Assembly (NCBI GenBank): GCA_964371125.1
Contig: CAYJMY010000212.1
Location: 1-8,209 of the forward strand
Direction: 5' to 3'
From: DUSC01 sp964371125
Lineage (GTDB): Bacteria > Pseudomonadota > Alphaproteobacteria > Rhizobiales > Rhizobiaceae
Length of the DNA stretch: 8,209 nt
The notes under the pieces were generated by a model that was given only the letters and a program-made list of their open reading frames with translations, had not been told where the DNA came from and made no database searches. The translations under genes and the position numbers were made by a program. This document shows, in pieces, positions 1 to 6,363 of this stretch (position 1 is its first letter; every line of letters begins with the position of its first letter).

Positions 1-398
1 TGCTGCTCGGCATCAACATGCAGACGAGCTTCATGCACCCGCCCTTCGGCTTCGCCCTGTTCTACCTGAGGTCCGTCGCGGCGCGCGTGCCCTATCTCGA
101 CCGCATCACCGGCAAGACCATCGAGCCGATCACCACGGGCCAGATCTACTGGGGCGCGGTGCCGTTCGTGGTGATCCAGGTCATCATGGTGGCGCTGACC
201 ATCTCCTTCCCGCAGATGGTGATGCACTACAAGGGTGTGGTGGTCGATCCCGGGGATGTCGAGATCGTGGTGCCGCCCTTCGGCGGCGGCGACCAGCCCG
301 GACTGCCCGGCCTCGGACTGCCGCCGTTCGGCGCACCGCCTGCCGACGGCGGTGCGGCGCCGCCGGCCAACGATCTCAGCCAGCCGCCGAAGTTCTGA
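1..398 (+). CDS. TRAP transporter large permease (DctM-like), C-terminal part
   Basis: This is the 3' end of a gene that begins outside the window; the readable frame starts at base 3 and gives 131 residues. The protein is the large membrane subunit of a tripartite (TRAP) secondary transporter, which carries organic anions across the inner membrane using an ion gradient. Family signs are the segment INMQTSFMHPPFGFALFYLR at the start, typical of the DctM C-terminal region of the mannitol/chloroaromatic or TakP class, and a last membrane segment around residues 47-70 (GAVPFVVIQVIMVALTISF). After it comes an unusual tail of about 50 residues rich in Pro and Gly, ending in SQPPKF. The binding-protein gene dctP lies tail to tail with it at 739-1845. 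The final codons are duplicated downstream (589-642). The family call is firm; the substrate cannot be read from this fragment. Confidence 0.9.
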   Translation, partial: LLGINMQTSFMHPPFGFALFYLRSVAARVPYLDRITGKTIEPITTGQIYWGAVPFVVIQVIMVALTISFPQMVMHYKGVVVDPGDVEIVVPPFGGGDQPGLPGLGLPPFGAPPADGGAAPPANDLSQPPKF

Positions 399-580
399 CG
401 GCGGCTCGCCAACTCGGATCGCGAAAAGCAAGGCCCCCGGGGCATCGCCTCGGGGTCTTCGTTTGTGCTCGATGGAGAACCCGTTCGCGCACTGCCCGTC
501 CGTGATCTCGATGCAGGTGACGTGCGATGCGTCGAACGCCGCATGCAGGACCTTCTGGCTGGACGGACGCAGTTCGGCGC
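326..580. repeat. Tandem duplication, degenerate copy A (dctM tail, terminator, dctP fragment)
   Basis: Copy A matches copy B (572-953) in the same order and orientation. The matching pieces are the dctM tail (345-402 against 589-646, 53 of 58 bases identical), the hairpin (424-467 against 667-710, 39 of 44) and a dctP piece (531-584 against 904-957, 50 of 54). The two copies meet at the 9-mer GTTCGGCGC (572-580). That 9-mer also occurs in dctM at 326-334 and in dctP at 945-953, so the likely event is a tandem duplication by recombination between these short identities. Copy A has since lost about 130 bases between its terminator and its dctP fragment, roughly the last 40-45 codons of dctP. 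The offsets between copies (246 falling to 244 across the dctM tail, 243 at the hairpin, 373 at dctP) locate these deletions. Confidence 0.85.
430..459. terminator. Hairpin terminator, degenerate copy after dctM
   Basis: An inverted repeat starts about 30 bases after the dctM stop. The arms 430-442 and 448-459 pair around the loop CATCG, with one bulged C and two G-T pairs. It is followed on the plus strand only by a weak T run (GTTTG). It is the eroded duplicate of the perfect hairpin at 674-702. It probably still contributes to ending dctM transcription. Confidence 0.7.
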
Positions 581-584
581 AGCC
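498..584 (-). pseudogene. dctP remnant (C-terminal fragment)
   Basis: Read on the minus strand, this stretch encodes AELRPSSQKVLHAAFDASHV followed by TCIEIT. It aligns without gaps to residues 299-323 of the intact DctP at 739-1845 (AELRPFSQEVLQAAFDTSMA then TYAEIT). DNA identity is 50 of 54 over 531-584, and the 10 bases 501-510 are identical to 874-883. It has no start, no 5' part of the gene and no proper 3' end, because the homology stops near 498 and the frame then runs into the terminator. It is a non-functional by-product of the tandem duplication described at 326-580. Confidence 0.85.
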
Positions 585-642
585 CGTGGACGGCGGTGCG
601 ATGCCGCCGGCCGACGATCCCAGCCAGCCGCCGAAGTTCTGA
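581..642 (+). pseudogene. Duplicated tail of the dctM-like gene
   Basis: This second copy of the last codons of the permease gene encodes MPPADDPSQPPKF and a stop, against APPANDLSQPPKF in the intact gene. Over 345-402 against 589-646 there are five differences. Of the four within the coding part, two fall together in one Ala-to-Met codon and the others change Asn to Asp and Leu to Pro. All codon changes therefore alter the residue, which suggests decay without selection. A long open frame (from GTG at 235) happens to end here, but it reads the permease gene out of frame upstream and is not a gene. Confidence 0.8.
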
Positions 643-673
643 TGGCAGCCGCGGGGCCGCAATCTTAAAAGCA

Positions 674-702
674 AAGGCCCCGGGGCATCGCCCCGGGGCC
701 TT
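674..702. terminator. Strong bidirectional hairpin terminator between dctM and dctP
   Basis: This is a perfect 12-base-pair stem (AAGGCCCCGGGG with its complement, 674-685 and 691-702) around the loop CATCG. On the minus strand the hairpin is followed by TTTGCTTTT, a good intrinsic-terminator T run, and it lies 37 bases beyond the dctP stop. It therefore chiefly terminates dctP, and acts as a second barrier for transcription coming from dctM. Confidence 0.85.
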
Positions 703-738
703 CGTCTGTGGCCGTCGAATGACCGGTTAGCGCGAAGC

Positions 739-1845
739 TCAGAGCTTGCCGTTGCGCTGCTGGATCATCATGAACGTGTCGAACGTGTACTCCGAGATCT
801 GCGCCCAGAGATAGGCGTCCTTCTTGAACGCGGCCTGGCTATCGTAGATCTTCTTGAACGCCGCGTTGCTGGCCGTGATCTCGGCATAGGTGGCCATGGA
901 CGTGTCGAACGCCGCCTGCAGGACCTCCTGGCTGAACGGACGCAGTTCGGCGCCGCCGGCCACCAGCCGGCGCAGCGCCGGCGGGTTCTTGTGGTCGTAG
1001 CTCGCCATCATGTCGCAGTTGGCCGCTTCGCAGGCCGCGGTGAACACAGCCTGGTAGCTCTTCGGCAGTTCGTTCCACTTGGCGAGGTTGACGAGCGTAT
1101 GCAGCGCCGGACCGCCTTCCCAGAAGCCCGGGTAGTAGTAGTACTTGGCGACCTTGTAGAAGCCGAGCTTCTCGTCGTCATAGGGGCCGACCCACTCGGC
1201 CGCATCGATCGTGCCCTTCTCCAGCGACGGATAGATGTCGCCGCCGGCGATCTGCTGCGGCACGACGCCGAGCTTTTCCATGATCTTGCCGGCGAAGCCG
1301 CCGATGCGCATCTTCAGGCCCTGGAGATCGGCCACCGTGTTGATCTCCTTGCGGTACCAGCCGCCCATCTGGGCGCCGGTGTTGCCGCAGGCGAGGCCGT
1401 AGAGGCCCTGCGTGGCGTAGAACTCGTTGAGCAGGTCCTGGCCGCCACCGAAGTAGTTCCAGGCGTTGAACTGGCGGACGTTCATGCCGAACGGAACCGC
1501 CGTCGCCAGCGCAAAGGTGGGATCCTTGCCCCAGTAATAGTAGGACGCGGTGTGGCACGCCTCGACGGTACCCGCCGCCGCGGCGTCCGCGGCCTGCAGG
1601 CCCGGCACCAGTTCGCCAGCGGCGAAGACCTGGATGTCGAAATTGCCGTCCGTCGCTTCGCGGACGTACTTCGCCATCGTCTCGGCGGCGCCGAAGATCG
1701 TGTCAAGCGCCTTCGGGAACGACGACGTCACGCGCCACGACACCTTCGGCATCGACTGCGCGATGGCCGGCGCCGCCAGCGTTGTGGCGGCGGCCGCCCC
1801 TGCGCCGGCGAACCCGGCCTTCCTGATAAATGAACGACGATCCAT
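739..1845 (-). CDS. TRAP transporter substrate-binding protein, DctP/TakP type
   Basis: This 368-residue periplasmic protein delivers substrate to a TRAP permease. The N-terminus MDRRSFIRKAG carries a twin-arginine (Tat) motif (Arg3, Arg4) followed by an Ala-rich hydrophobic stretch. The likely signal peptidase site is AIA-Q after residue 29. The mature part has the hallmarks of the TakP/FcbT1 branch: TASYYYWGKDPTFALATAVPFG (99-120), WYRKEI (163-168), LKMRIGGFAGK (177-187) with Arg180 at the position of the family's carboxylate-binding arginine, IAGGDIYPSLEKGTIDAAEW (199-218) and YYYYPGFWEGG (235-245). Characterised TakP proteins bind 2-oxo acids such as pyruvate together with sodium; that substrate is an inference here. 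The start is set by GGGAGGA at 1852-1858, six bases before ATG. The gene faces dctM tail to tail instead of heading the operon, and no small permease gene (dctQ) is visible. Part of its 3' region is duplicated at 498-584. Confidence 0.93.
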   Translation of the reverse strand: MDRRSFIRKAGFAGAGAAAATTLAAPAIAQSMPKVSWRVTSSFPKALDTIFGAAETMAKYVREATDGNFDIQVFAAGELVPGLQAADAAAAGTVEACHTASYYYWGKDPTFALATAVPFGMNVRQFNAWNYFGGGQDLLNEFYATQGLYGLACGNTGAQMGGWYRKEINTVADLQGLKMRIGGFAGKIMEKLGVVPQQIAGGDIYPSLEKGTIDAAEWVGPYDDEKLGFYKVAKYYYYPGFWEGGPALHTLVNLAKWNELPKSYQAVFTAACEAANCDMMASYDHKNPPALRRLVAGGAELRPFSQEVLQAAFDTSMATYAEITASNAAFKKIYDSQAAFKKDAYLWAQISEYTFDTFMMIQQRNGKL

Positions 1846-1851
1846 TCCATA

Positions 1852-1858
1852 TCCTCCC
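1852..1858 (-). promoter_or_regulatory. Ribosome binding site of dctP
   Basis: The minus strand reads GGGAGGA, six bases before the ATG at 1845. It is a strong match to the anti-Shine-Dalgarno sequence and fixes the Tat-signal start. Confidence 0.8.
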
Positions 1859-1923
1859 AGATGAGTAGCGGCCCGGACCGCCCGATGTTCGGCTTTTGTC
1901 GCGAAGGGTCCGGCACCTCCGCG

Positions 1924-1954
1924 AATACATGCACAGACGCATGCGCGCTGTCCA
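1924..1954 (-). promoter_or_regulatory. Possible sigma-70 promoter for dctP
   Basis: On the minus strand TGGACA (1949-1954, five of six matches to the -35 consensus) is followed after 19 bases by TGTATT (1924-1929, four of six matches to the -10 consensus). The spacing is long, so this is a weak candidate. It would give a leader of roughly 70 bases before the dctP ATG. Confidence 0.3.
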
Positions 1955-2041
1955 GCATACTGCAGTGCCGCAGGCCGCGGCGACGGGGCGCGGCATGGGC
2001 GCCGGCAATCTATTGCGTCGCAGCGACGCCCTCAACCTCCG

Positions 2042-2057
2042 ACGGTACCGTATAAAT
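2042..2057 (+). promoter_or_regulatory. Palindrome overlapping a -10-like box upstream of the amidotransferase gene
   Basis: The perfect palindrome ACGGTACCGT (2042-2051) runs into TATAAAT (2051-2057), the most AT-rich spot of this intergenic region. The arrangement suits a promoter -10 element with an adjoining operator. No good -35 box lies 16-18 bases upstream, so an activator-dependent or non-sigma-70 promoter, or chance, remains possible. Confidence 0.3.
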
Positions 2058-2217
2058 ACGCCTTGCGCGTGCCCACCCATGCGACTTTGGTCTTACCCCG
2101 CCCAAAAGGTGCGGCTGCAAGCGCACGGCAGGGAGTTGGAAACGCGGCCGAAAAGTCATACCTTGCGGCCGCCGGATACCCCGTTCGGTGCGTGATCATC
2201 AAGGACGAGAGACGAGA

Positions 2218-2991
2218 ATGCGACAGCCGGTAGTGGCCGTTTCGACCGACGTGAAGCAGTTCGAGAACTACACCTGGCACGCCGCGCCGCAGCAGTATCT
2301 GGAGGCGGCGATCCTCGGATCCGGCGTCCTGCCCGTTCTGGTGCCCTCCTTCGGCAACCGTCTCGATCTCGACAGCCTGCTCGATTCGGTCGACGGCGTC
2401 CTGGTCACGGGATCGCGGTCGAACGTCCATCCCTCGCTCTACGGCGGCGACGCCAGCGAGGCCAACGGCCCCTACGATCCGGCGCGCGATTCGACGACGC
2501 TGCCGCTGATCCGCAAGGCGGTCGAGCGCGGCGTGCCGCTGCTCGCCATCTGCCGCGGCATCCAGGAGCTGAACGTCGCGCTGGGCGGCACGCTGGCCAC
2601 CGAGATCCAGGAGCGCGAAGGCGCGCTCGACCACCGCGCGCCGGCGAGCGACATCCAGGACGAGCGCTTCGCCATCCGCCAATCGGTTTCGATCAAGCCC
2701 GGCAGCTGCTTGGCCGGCGTGTTCGGCCCCGGCGAGCTCATGGTCAACTCGGTCCATCGCCAGGCGATCGACCGCCTCGGCAAGTGGCTCCAGGTCGAGG
2801 CGACGGCCGAGGACGGCACCGTCGAGGCCGTGTCGGTGAAGGATTCGGCCGGCTTCGCCGTCGGCGTCCAGTGGCATCCCGAATACTGGGTGAAGTCCGA
2901 CGACGCCTCGGCGCGCATCTTCCGCGCCTTCGGCGATGCCGCCCGCGAGCGCGCCGCGGCAAGGACCGGCCTGCGTCAGGCGGCAGAGTAA
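2218..2991 (+). CDS. Class I glutamine amidotransferase, PuuD/peptidase C26 family
   Basis: This 257-residue cytoplasmic protein belongs to the gamma-glutamyl hydrolase-like branch of class I glutamine amidotransferases, whose best-known member PuuD hydrolyses gamma-glutamyl-GABA in putrescine breakdown. The nucleophile elbow is LLAICRGIQELN with Cys112. The other catalytic residues are His220 and Glu222 in GVQWHPE. The family blocks YDPARD (86-91), GGTLATEIQ (123-131) and VNSVHRQ (176-182) are all present, so the protein looks active. Length is normal for the family. I chose the ATG at 2218 because the purine-rich stretch AAGGACGAGAGACGAGA lies just before it; a GTG at 2188 would add ten residues with no family match. 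No other putrescine genes are nearby, so the substrate is open. It ends 19 bases from the convergent dehydrogenase gene, with no clear terminator between them. Confidence 0.9.
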   Translation: MRQPVVAVSTDVKQFENYTWHAAPQQYLEAAILGSGVLPVLVPSFGNRLDLDSLLDSVDGVLVTGSRSNVHPSLYGGDASEANGPYDPARDSTTLPLIRKAVERGVPLLAICRGIQELNVALGGTLATEIQEREGALDHRAPASDIQDERFAIRQSVSIKPGSCLAGVFGPGELMVNSVHRQAIDRLGKWLQVEATAEDGTVEAVSVKDSAGFAVGVQWHPEYWVKSDDASARIFRAFGDAARERAAARTGLRQAAE

Positions 2992-3010
2992 GCGCTCCGC
3001 TTCTCTTCGG

Positions 3011-3991
3011 TCAGGCCGTGGCGCGTCGCGCCACGTGCACCGTCTCGGGCACCGGCGTCAGCGCCCGTCCTTGCGAGAACCACGAGACCAGGTTGTCGAC
3101 GCAGAGGTTCGCCATGGCGCGCCGCGTCGCCACCGAGGCCGATCCGACATGCGGCAGGAGGCAGGCGTTTTCCGCGTCGAGTAGCGCCTGCGGCACACGC
3201 GGCTCGTCGGCGAAGACATCGAGGCCGGCGGCGAAGATCGTGCGGTCGGCGAGCGCGGCGGCAAGGGCCGCCTCGTCGACCGTGCTGCCGCGTCCGATGT
3301 TGACGACGACTCCGTCGGGGCCGAGCGCCTTCAGCACTTCGGCATTGACCGCCTTCTCGGTGGCGGCGCCGCCCGGCGCCACCGAGATCAGCGTGTCCAC
3401 CGCTTCGGCGAGGGCGACGAGCGACGGGTAATAGGCGTAGCCGACGCCTTCGACCGGACGACGGTTGTGATAGGCGATCGGCAGGCCGAAGGCGTCCAGC
3501 CGGCGGGCGATCGCCATACCGATGCGGCCGAGGCCGAAGATGCCGACCTTGCGTCCGCGCAGCGTCCCCGGCGTCAGCCGGTAGCCGCCCTTGGCCACCC
3601 AGTTGCCGTCGCGCAGCCACTTCTCCGCCTTGGGAAACTCGCGCACCGTGTTGAGCAGCAACCCCAGCGCGGTGTCGGCCACTTCTTCGGTCAGCACGTC
3701 GGGGGTGTTGGTCACCATGACGTTCTTCGCCCCGGCGTGGCGCGCGTCGACCGCGTCGTAGCCGACGCCGAAATTGGCGATGATCTCGAGATTGGGGAAG
3801 GCGTCGATGAATGCCGCGTCGATCGTCGTCATCGCCGCGACGGCCCTCGCCTCGCGCAGGACTTCCGGCGCGATGAGCGCCGCATCGGCCTTCTCGGCGC
3901 GAACGAGCCTGAACGTCGCGCCGATCCTCTGCATGGCGTGCTCATGGAGGCGGCCGGGGACGACGACGGTGATTTCCTCGAGTGCGGACAT
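3011..3991 (-). CDS. NAD(P)-dependent D-2-hydroxyacid dehydrogenase
   Basis: This 326-residue cytoplasmic oxidoreductase interconverts 2-keto acids and D-2-hydroxy acids, with glyoxylate or hydroxypyruvate as typical substrates in this group. The N-terminal substrate domain includes IANFGVGYDAVD (71-82) and TEEVADTALGLLL (101-113). The nucleotide-binding Rossmann fold has GIFGLGRIGMAIARRL (150-165). The catalytic set is complete: Arg234 in NIGRGSTVDE, Glu263 in DVFADEP and His281 in LLPHVGSAS. Asn176-Arg177-Arg178 (YHNRRP) after the second Rossmann strand suggests a preference for NADPH, as in GhrB-like enzymes; this is inference. The ATG at 3991 begins a normal-length protein (MSALEE), but no clear Shine-Dalgarno sequence precedes it. 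It is the last of four minus-strand genes, 270 bases after lacI, so it may have its own promoter. The exact substrate is unknown. Confidence 0.92.
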   Translation of the reverse strand: MSALEEITVVVPGRLHEHAMQRIGATFRLVRAEKADAALIAPEVLREARAVAAMTTIDAAFIDAFPNLEIIANFGVGYDAVDARHAGAKNVMVTNTPDVLTEEVADTALGLLLNTVREFPKAEKWLRDGNWVAKGGYRLTPGTLRGRKVGIFGLGRIGMAIARRLDAFGLPIAYHNRRPVEGVGYAYYPSLVALAEAVDTLISVAPGGAATEKAVNAEVLKALGPDGVVVNIGRGSTVDEAALAAALADRTIFAAGLDVFADEPRVPQALLDAENACLLPHVGSASVATRRAMANLCVDNLVSWFSQGRALTPVPETVHVARRATA

Positions 3992-4261
3992 GGGGCGACT
4001 ATGCTTTCAGCGTGCTGGCGACGGCGCGGACGGTAATTGCCAATCCGCATCCCGGCAACCCCGCGGCGCGACCGCTTGTTCCGGCGCGCCGCGACGCACT
4101 GCGGTCAAGACGGCGACACTATCGGGCTTGGCCGGGATCGACGGCGCGGCTCTCATGGCAGCGCGACACAGGGACTCTGCAGCCGTATCGGCGGGGTGCA
4201 GCGCCGTCCGGATGGCGGAGCGGCGTTCCCCAATCCCGGACGTCCGGTCCGTTTGCGCCCC
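3992..4261. other. Gap between the dehydrogenase and lacI-type genes
   Basis: In these 270 bases I see no supported gene on either strand. A 10-base palindrome CGGACGTCCG (4237-4246) lies shortly after the LacI stop but has no T run, so it is a poor terminator. A weak -35/-10-like pair for the dehydrogenase gene might exist nearer its start but is not convincing. Confidence 0.4.
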
Positions 4262-5284
4262 TCAGGTCCGCTCGACCGGTCGCGCGGTCGACTGGCGGAC
4301 GTGCAGTTCGGGCCTGATCAGCTCCTGCGAGGCGCGCACCTCCGCGCCGTTCAGCCGGTCGAGCAGGACGCGGGCGGCGCGGCGCCCGACCTCGCGCTGG
4401 CCGTTCCACACCGTCGTCAGCGCCGGCGTCGCGATCGCCGCCTCCTCGAGGTCGTCGTAGCCGGTCACCGAGACGTCGACGCCCGGCACCAGGCCCGCCC
4501 GGGCGATGCCGTTCATCAGGCCGATCGCCACCAGGTCGTTCCAGCACACAGCCGCAGTCGGCTTGTCCTTCATGGCGAGGAACTGCCCGGCCGCCTCGAA
4601 GCCGGCCTGCTTGGTCCTCGGCCCGGGTAGCCGCCAGTGCGGCTTCACCTCCAGGCCGGCGGCCTGCATGGCGTCGAGATAACCCTGGTAGCGGTCCCGG
4701 CCCGTCGACGTCTGGTCGGTGCCGCCGATCATGGCGATGCGCCGATGGCCGAGCGAGATCAGGTGGTTGGTGGCGAGCCCGGTGCCGTAGCGGTCATCGC
4801 CGCGGAAGGCCGGCACGCCGGCGCCCTCGACCGTGCGCGCGATCAGCACCGCCGGCAGGCCGTTCTCCTCGGCCATCCGGATGTCCTCCGGCGGCGTGCC
4901 GATGGCCGGCGACATGATAACCCCATCGGCGCCGAGCTGCAGCAGCGTGTCGATGAAGGTGCGCTGCTTCTCCAGCTGGTCGTAGTGGTTGGAAAGGATG
5001 AAGGTCTGCCGGCTGCGGTCGAGTTCCGACTCGATCGACTTCAGGATCTCGGCGAAGAACGGGTTCATGATGTCGTGGACGACGACGCCGACGATGCCCG
5101 AGCGCGACGTCCTCAAGCTCGCCGCGCGGCGGTTGTAGATGTAGCCGATGGCCCTGGCATGTTCCTTGATGCGGTCGCGCGTGGAGCCCGCGACCAGCGG
5201 GCTGTCGCGCAACGCCAGCGAGACCGTCGCCGTGGAGACGCCAAGCGCGTCGGCGATCGTCGAGAGCTTGATCTTCTGTGCCAG
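4262..5284 (-). CDS. LacI-family transcriptional regulator, probable CTG start
   Basis: This DNA-binding repressor or activator responds to a small ligand, usually a sugar or related metabolite. From the proposed CTG at 5284 it has 340 residues, the usual family length. The order is a helix-turn-helix at residues 8-26 (STIADALGVSTATVSLALR), the hinge helix region at 52-63 (RRAASLRTSRSG), then a periplasmic-binding-protein-like effector domain with GHRRIAMIGG (179-188), RDRYQGY (196-202), CWNDLVAIG (247-255) and VTGYDDLEE (273-281). No ATG, GTG or TTG lies in frame between the upstream TAA and the helix-turn-helix. The first canonical start is a TTG at 5212, codon 25, which would delete nearly the whole DNA-binding helix-turn-helix. 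The CTG at 5284 has GGGAG eight bases upstream. The EamA carrier gene ends 65 bases upstream on the same strand. An AT-rich inverted repeat at 5307-5319 could be its own operator. Confidence 0.9.
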   Translation of the reverse strand: MAQKIKLSTIADALGVSTATVSLALRDSPLVAGSTRDRIKEHARAIGYIYNRRAASLRTSRSGIVGVVVHDIMNPFFAEILKSIESELDRSRQTFILSNHYDQLEKQRTFIDTLLQLGADGVIMSPAIGTPPEDIRMAEENGLPAVLIARTVEGAGVPAFRGDDRYGTGLATNHLISLGHRRIAMIGGTDQTSTGRDRYQGYLDAMQAAGLEVKPHWRLPGPRTKQAGFEAAGQFLAMKDKPTAAVCWNDLVAIGLMNGIARAGLVPGVDVSVTGYDDLEEAAIATPALTTVWNGQREVGRRAARVLLDRLNGAEVRASQELIRPELHVRQSTARPVERT

Positions 5285-5292
5285 CGAATGGT

Positions 5293-5297
5293 CTCCC
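5293..5297 (-). promoter_or_regulatory. Ribosome binding site that supports the CTG start of lacI
   Basis: The minus strand reads GGGAG, followed by eight bases (ACCATTCG) and then CTG GCA CAG AAG ATC. The spacing is close to ideal. Since no canonical start codon is available in this frame, this site is the main evidence for translation beginning at 5284. Confidence 0.65.
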
Positions 5298-5306
5298 GCC
5301 AGGGTC

Positions 5307-5319
5307 TTAAAGTGTTTAA
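5307..5319. promoter_or_regulatory. AT-rich inverted repeat, possible LacI-family operator
   Basis: TTAAA and TTTAA are perfect inverted arms around GTG, within an island of A and T in otherwise very GC-rich DNA, 23 bases before the proposed lacI start. LacI-family proteins bind such short palindromes and often repress their own gene, so this is a reasonable autoregulatory site. It could instead be part of a promoter -10 region. The odd 3-base spacer is less usual than the CG-centred family operators. Confidence 0.35.
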
Positions 5320-5349
5320 ATCGCGCTTACGGCATGGACCGGCGGAGAG

Positions 5350-6288
5350 TCAAAGTTTTTCGGCCAGATCCCCGGCCTCGGAGGACGGCGCGGCGCTGCG
5401 GCGCAACCTGAGCACCTGTTCGCGATAGATGATGTAGAGGCCGCTGGAGACGATGATCGTCGCGCCGACGATCGTCCAGCCGTCGGGGAACTGATCGAAG
5501 AAAAGGTAGCCGAAGGCCACCATCCAGACCATCTGCGGGTAGGGATAGGGCGCCAGCGCCGCGGTCGTCGCCTGCCGGTAGGCGCGGATCAGCAGCCAGT
5601 GGCCGAAGCCTCCGTAGAAGCCGAGCGACAGCAGGATGACGAGGTGCCAGAGGTCCGGCGGCTGCGTCGCGGTGAACGGCACCGCCGGCCCGAGCAGCGC
5701 CACCGGCGCCAGCGCCGAATAGAAGATCAGGCTGGCGGGCGATTCGGTCGCGCTCATCGACCGCGTCATGATCACGTAGAAGCAGTAGCTGAGCATCGAG
5801 GTCAGCGCGAAGATGTGGCCGAGGCCGAAGGTGCCGAAACCCGGCCGCACGATCACCAGCATGCCGGCGAAGCCGACCGAAACGGCCATCCAGCGCCGCC
5901 AGCCGACGCGCTCGCCGAGCAGCGGCCCGGCGAGCATGGTGATGACCACCGGCGCGAAGAAGAAGATCGACATCGACTCGGCGAGCTGGAGCGTCAGCAG
6001 CGCCAGGAAGTTGAACACGGTCGAGCCGAACAGGAAGATGCCGCGCACGATTTGCTTCGGCAGGCTGGTCACGCGGAACATGCCGCGGTTGTTCCAGCCG
6101 CGAAACAGGACCAGCACCAGGAGCAGGTGGACGAGGAATCGCGTCCACGACACGAACACCGCGTTCACGCCGGAAAGCACGAGGTACTTGGCGCTGGCGT
6201 CGAGAACCGAAAAGAAGAACCCGGCGCTGATCACCAGGAGGATCGCCGCCCCGGGGGTGGCCTGTTCTGTATTTCCGGCTGCGCTCAA
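5350..6288 (-). CDS. EamA/DMT-superfamily membrane transporter
   Basis: This 312-residue inner-membrane protein of the drug/metabolite transporter superfamily has ten predicted membrane helices in two repeated EamA halves. Approximate helices are 14-33, 41-62, 78-99, 102-124, 131-148, 155-175, 184-206, 212-233, 248-265 and 270-289. The first half ends in the typical LLGERVGWRRWMAVSVGFAG (123-142) followed by a VRPG turn, and the second contains AYRQATTAALAPYPYPQMVW (236-255). Such proteins export amino acids, purines or other metabolites; the cargo cannot be told from sequence. The start is uncertain: the best choice is TTG at 6288, but its AGGA lies only two bases away. A CTG at 6306 in frame would add six residues. 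The short basic and acidic C-terminal tail is normal. It lies between marR (75 bases upstream) and lacI (65 bases downstream), so either regulator could control it. Confidence 0.9.
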   Translation of the reverse strand: MSAAGNTEQATPGAAILLVISAGFFFSVLDASAKYLVLSGVNAVFVSWTRFLVHLLLVLVLFRGWNNRGMFRVTSLPKQIVRGIFLFGSTVFNFLALLTLQLAESMSIFFFAPVVITMLAGPLLGERVGWRRWMAVSVGFAGMLVIVRPGFGTFGLGHIFALTSMLSYCFYVIMTRSMSATESPASLIFYSALAPVALLGPAVPFTATQPPDLWHLVILLSLGFYGGFGHWLLIRAYRQATTAALAPYPYPQMVWMVAFGYLFFDQFPDGWTIVGATIIVSSGLYIIYREQVLRLRRSAAPSSEAGDLAEKL

Positions 6289-6363
6289 GATCCTGCCGCT
6301 CAGGCGTATGTCTTGCGCCCTAACTGGCCGACCCGGCGGCCCGCCGCAAGGTGAAAAGACGCC

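Larger units (their letters stand above)
1846..2217. other. Divergent intergenic region between dctP and the amidotransferase gene
   Basis: These 372 bases contain no convincing gene; the short open frames are not supported by family resemblance or codon pattern. The region should hold the promoters of two divergent genes. Visible elements are a possible minus-strand promoter for dctP (1924-1954) and an AT-rich TATAAAT at 2051-2057 preceded by the perfect 10-base palindrome ACGGTACCGT (2042-2051). I see no riboswitch-like structure. Confidence 0.5.

Noticed and set aside
235..642. Open frame of 135 codons on the plus strand ending in the duplicated dctM tail
   Set aside because: It reads the real dctM gene out of frame over its first half. 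Only its last dozen codons resemble a protein, and these are the duplicated tail.
399..738. CRISPR or small RNA interpretation of the repeated hairpins
   Set aside because: There are only two copies and their flanks are also duplicated. The pattern is explained by one tandem duplication of gene ends with their terminator.
991..1833. Long plus-strand open frame opposite dctP (280 codons)
   Set aside because: It is Arg/Val/Leu-rich, matches no family I know and lies fully antisense to a well-supported gene; such frames are common in GC-rich DNA.
2032..2877. Long minus-strand open frame opposite the amidotransferase gene (281 codons)
   Set aside because: It is antisense to a gene with an intact catalytic triad, has no recognisable motif, and owes its length to GC-rich codon bias.
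4237..4246. Palindrome CGGACGTCCG as a lacI terminator
   Set aside because: The stem is too short and no T run follows on either strand.
6320..6345. GC-rich inverted repeat in the marR-EamA gap as a terminator
   Set aside because: The arms leave almost no loop and there is no T run, so it is more likely a by-product of base composition.
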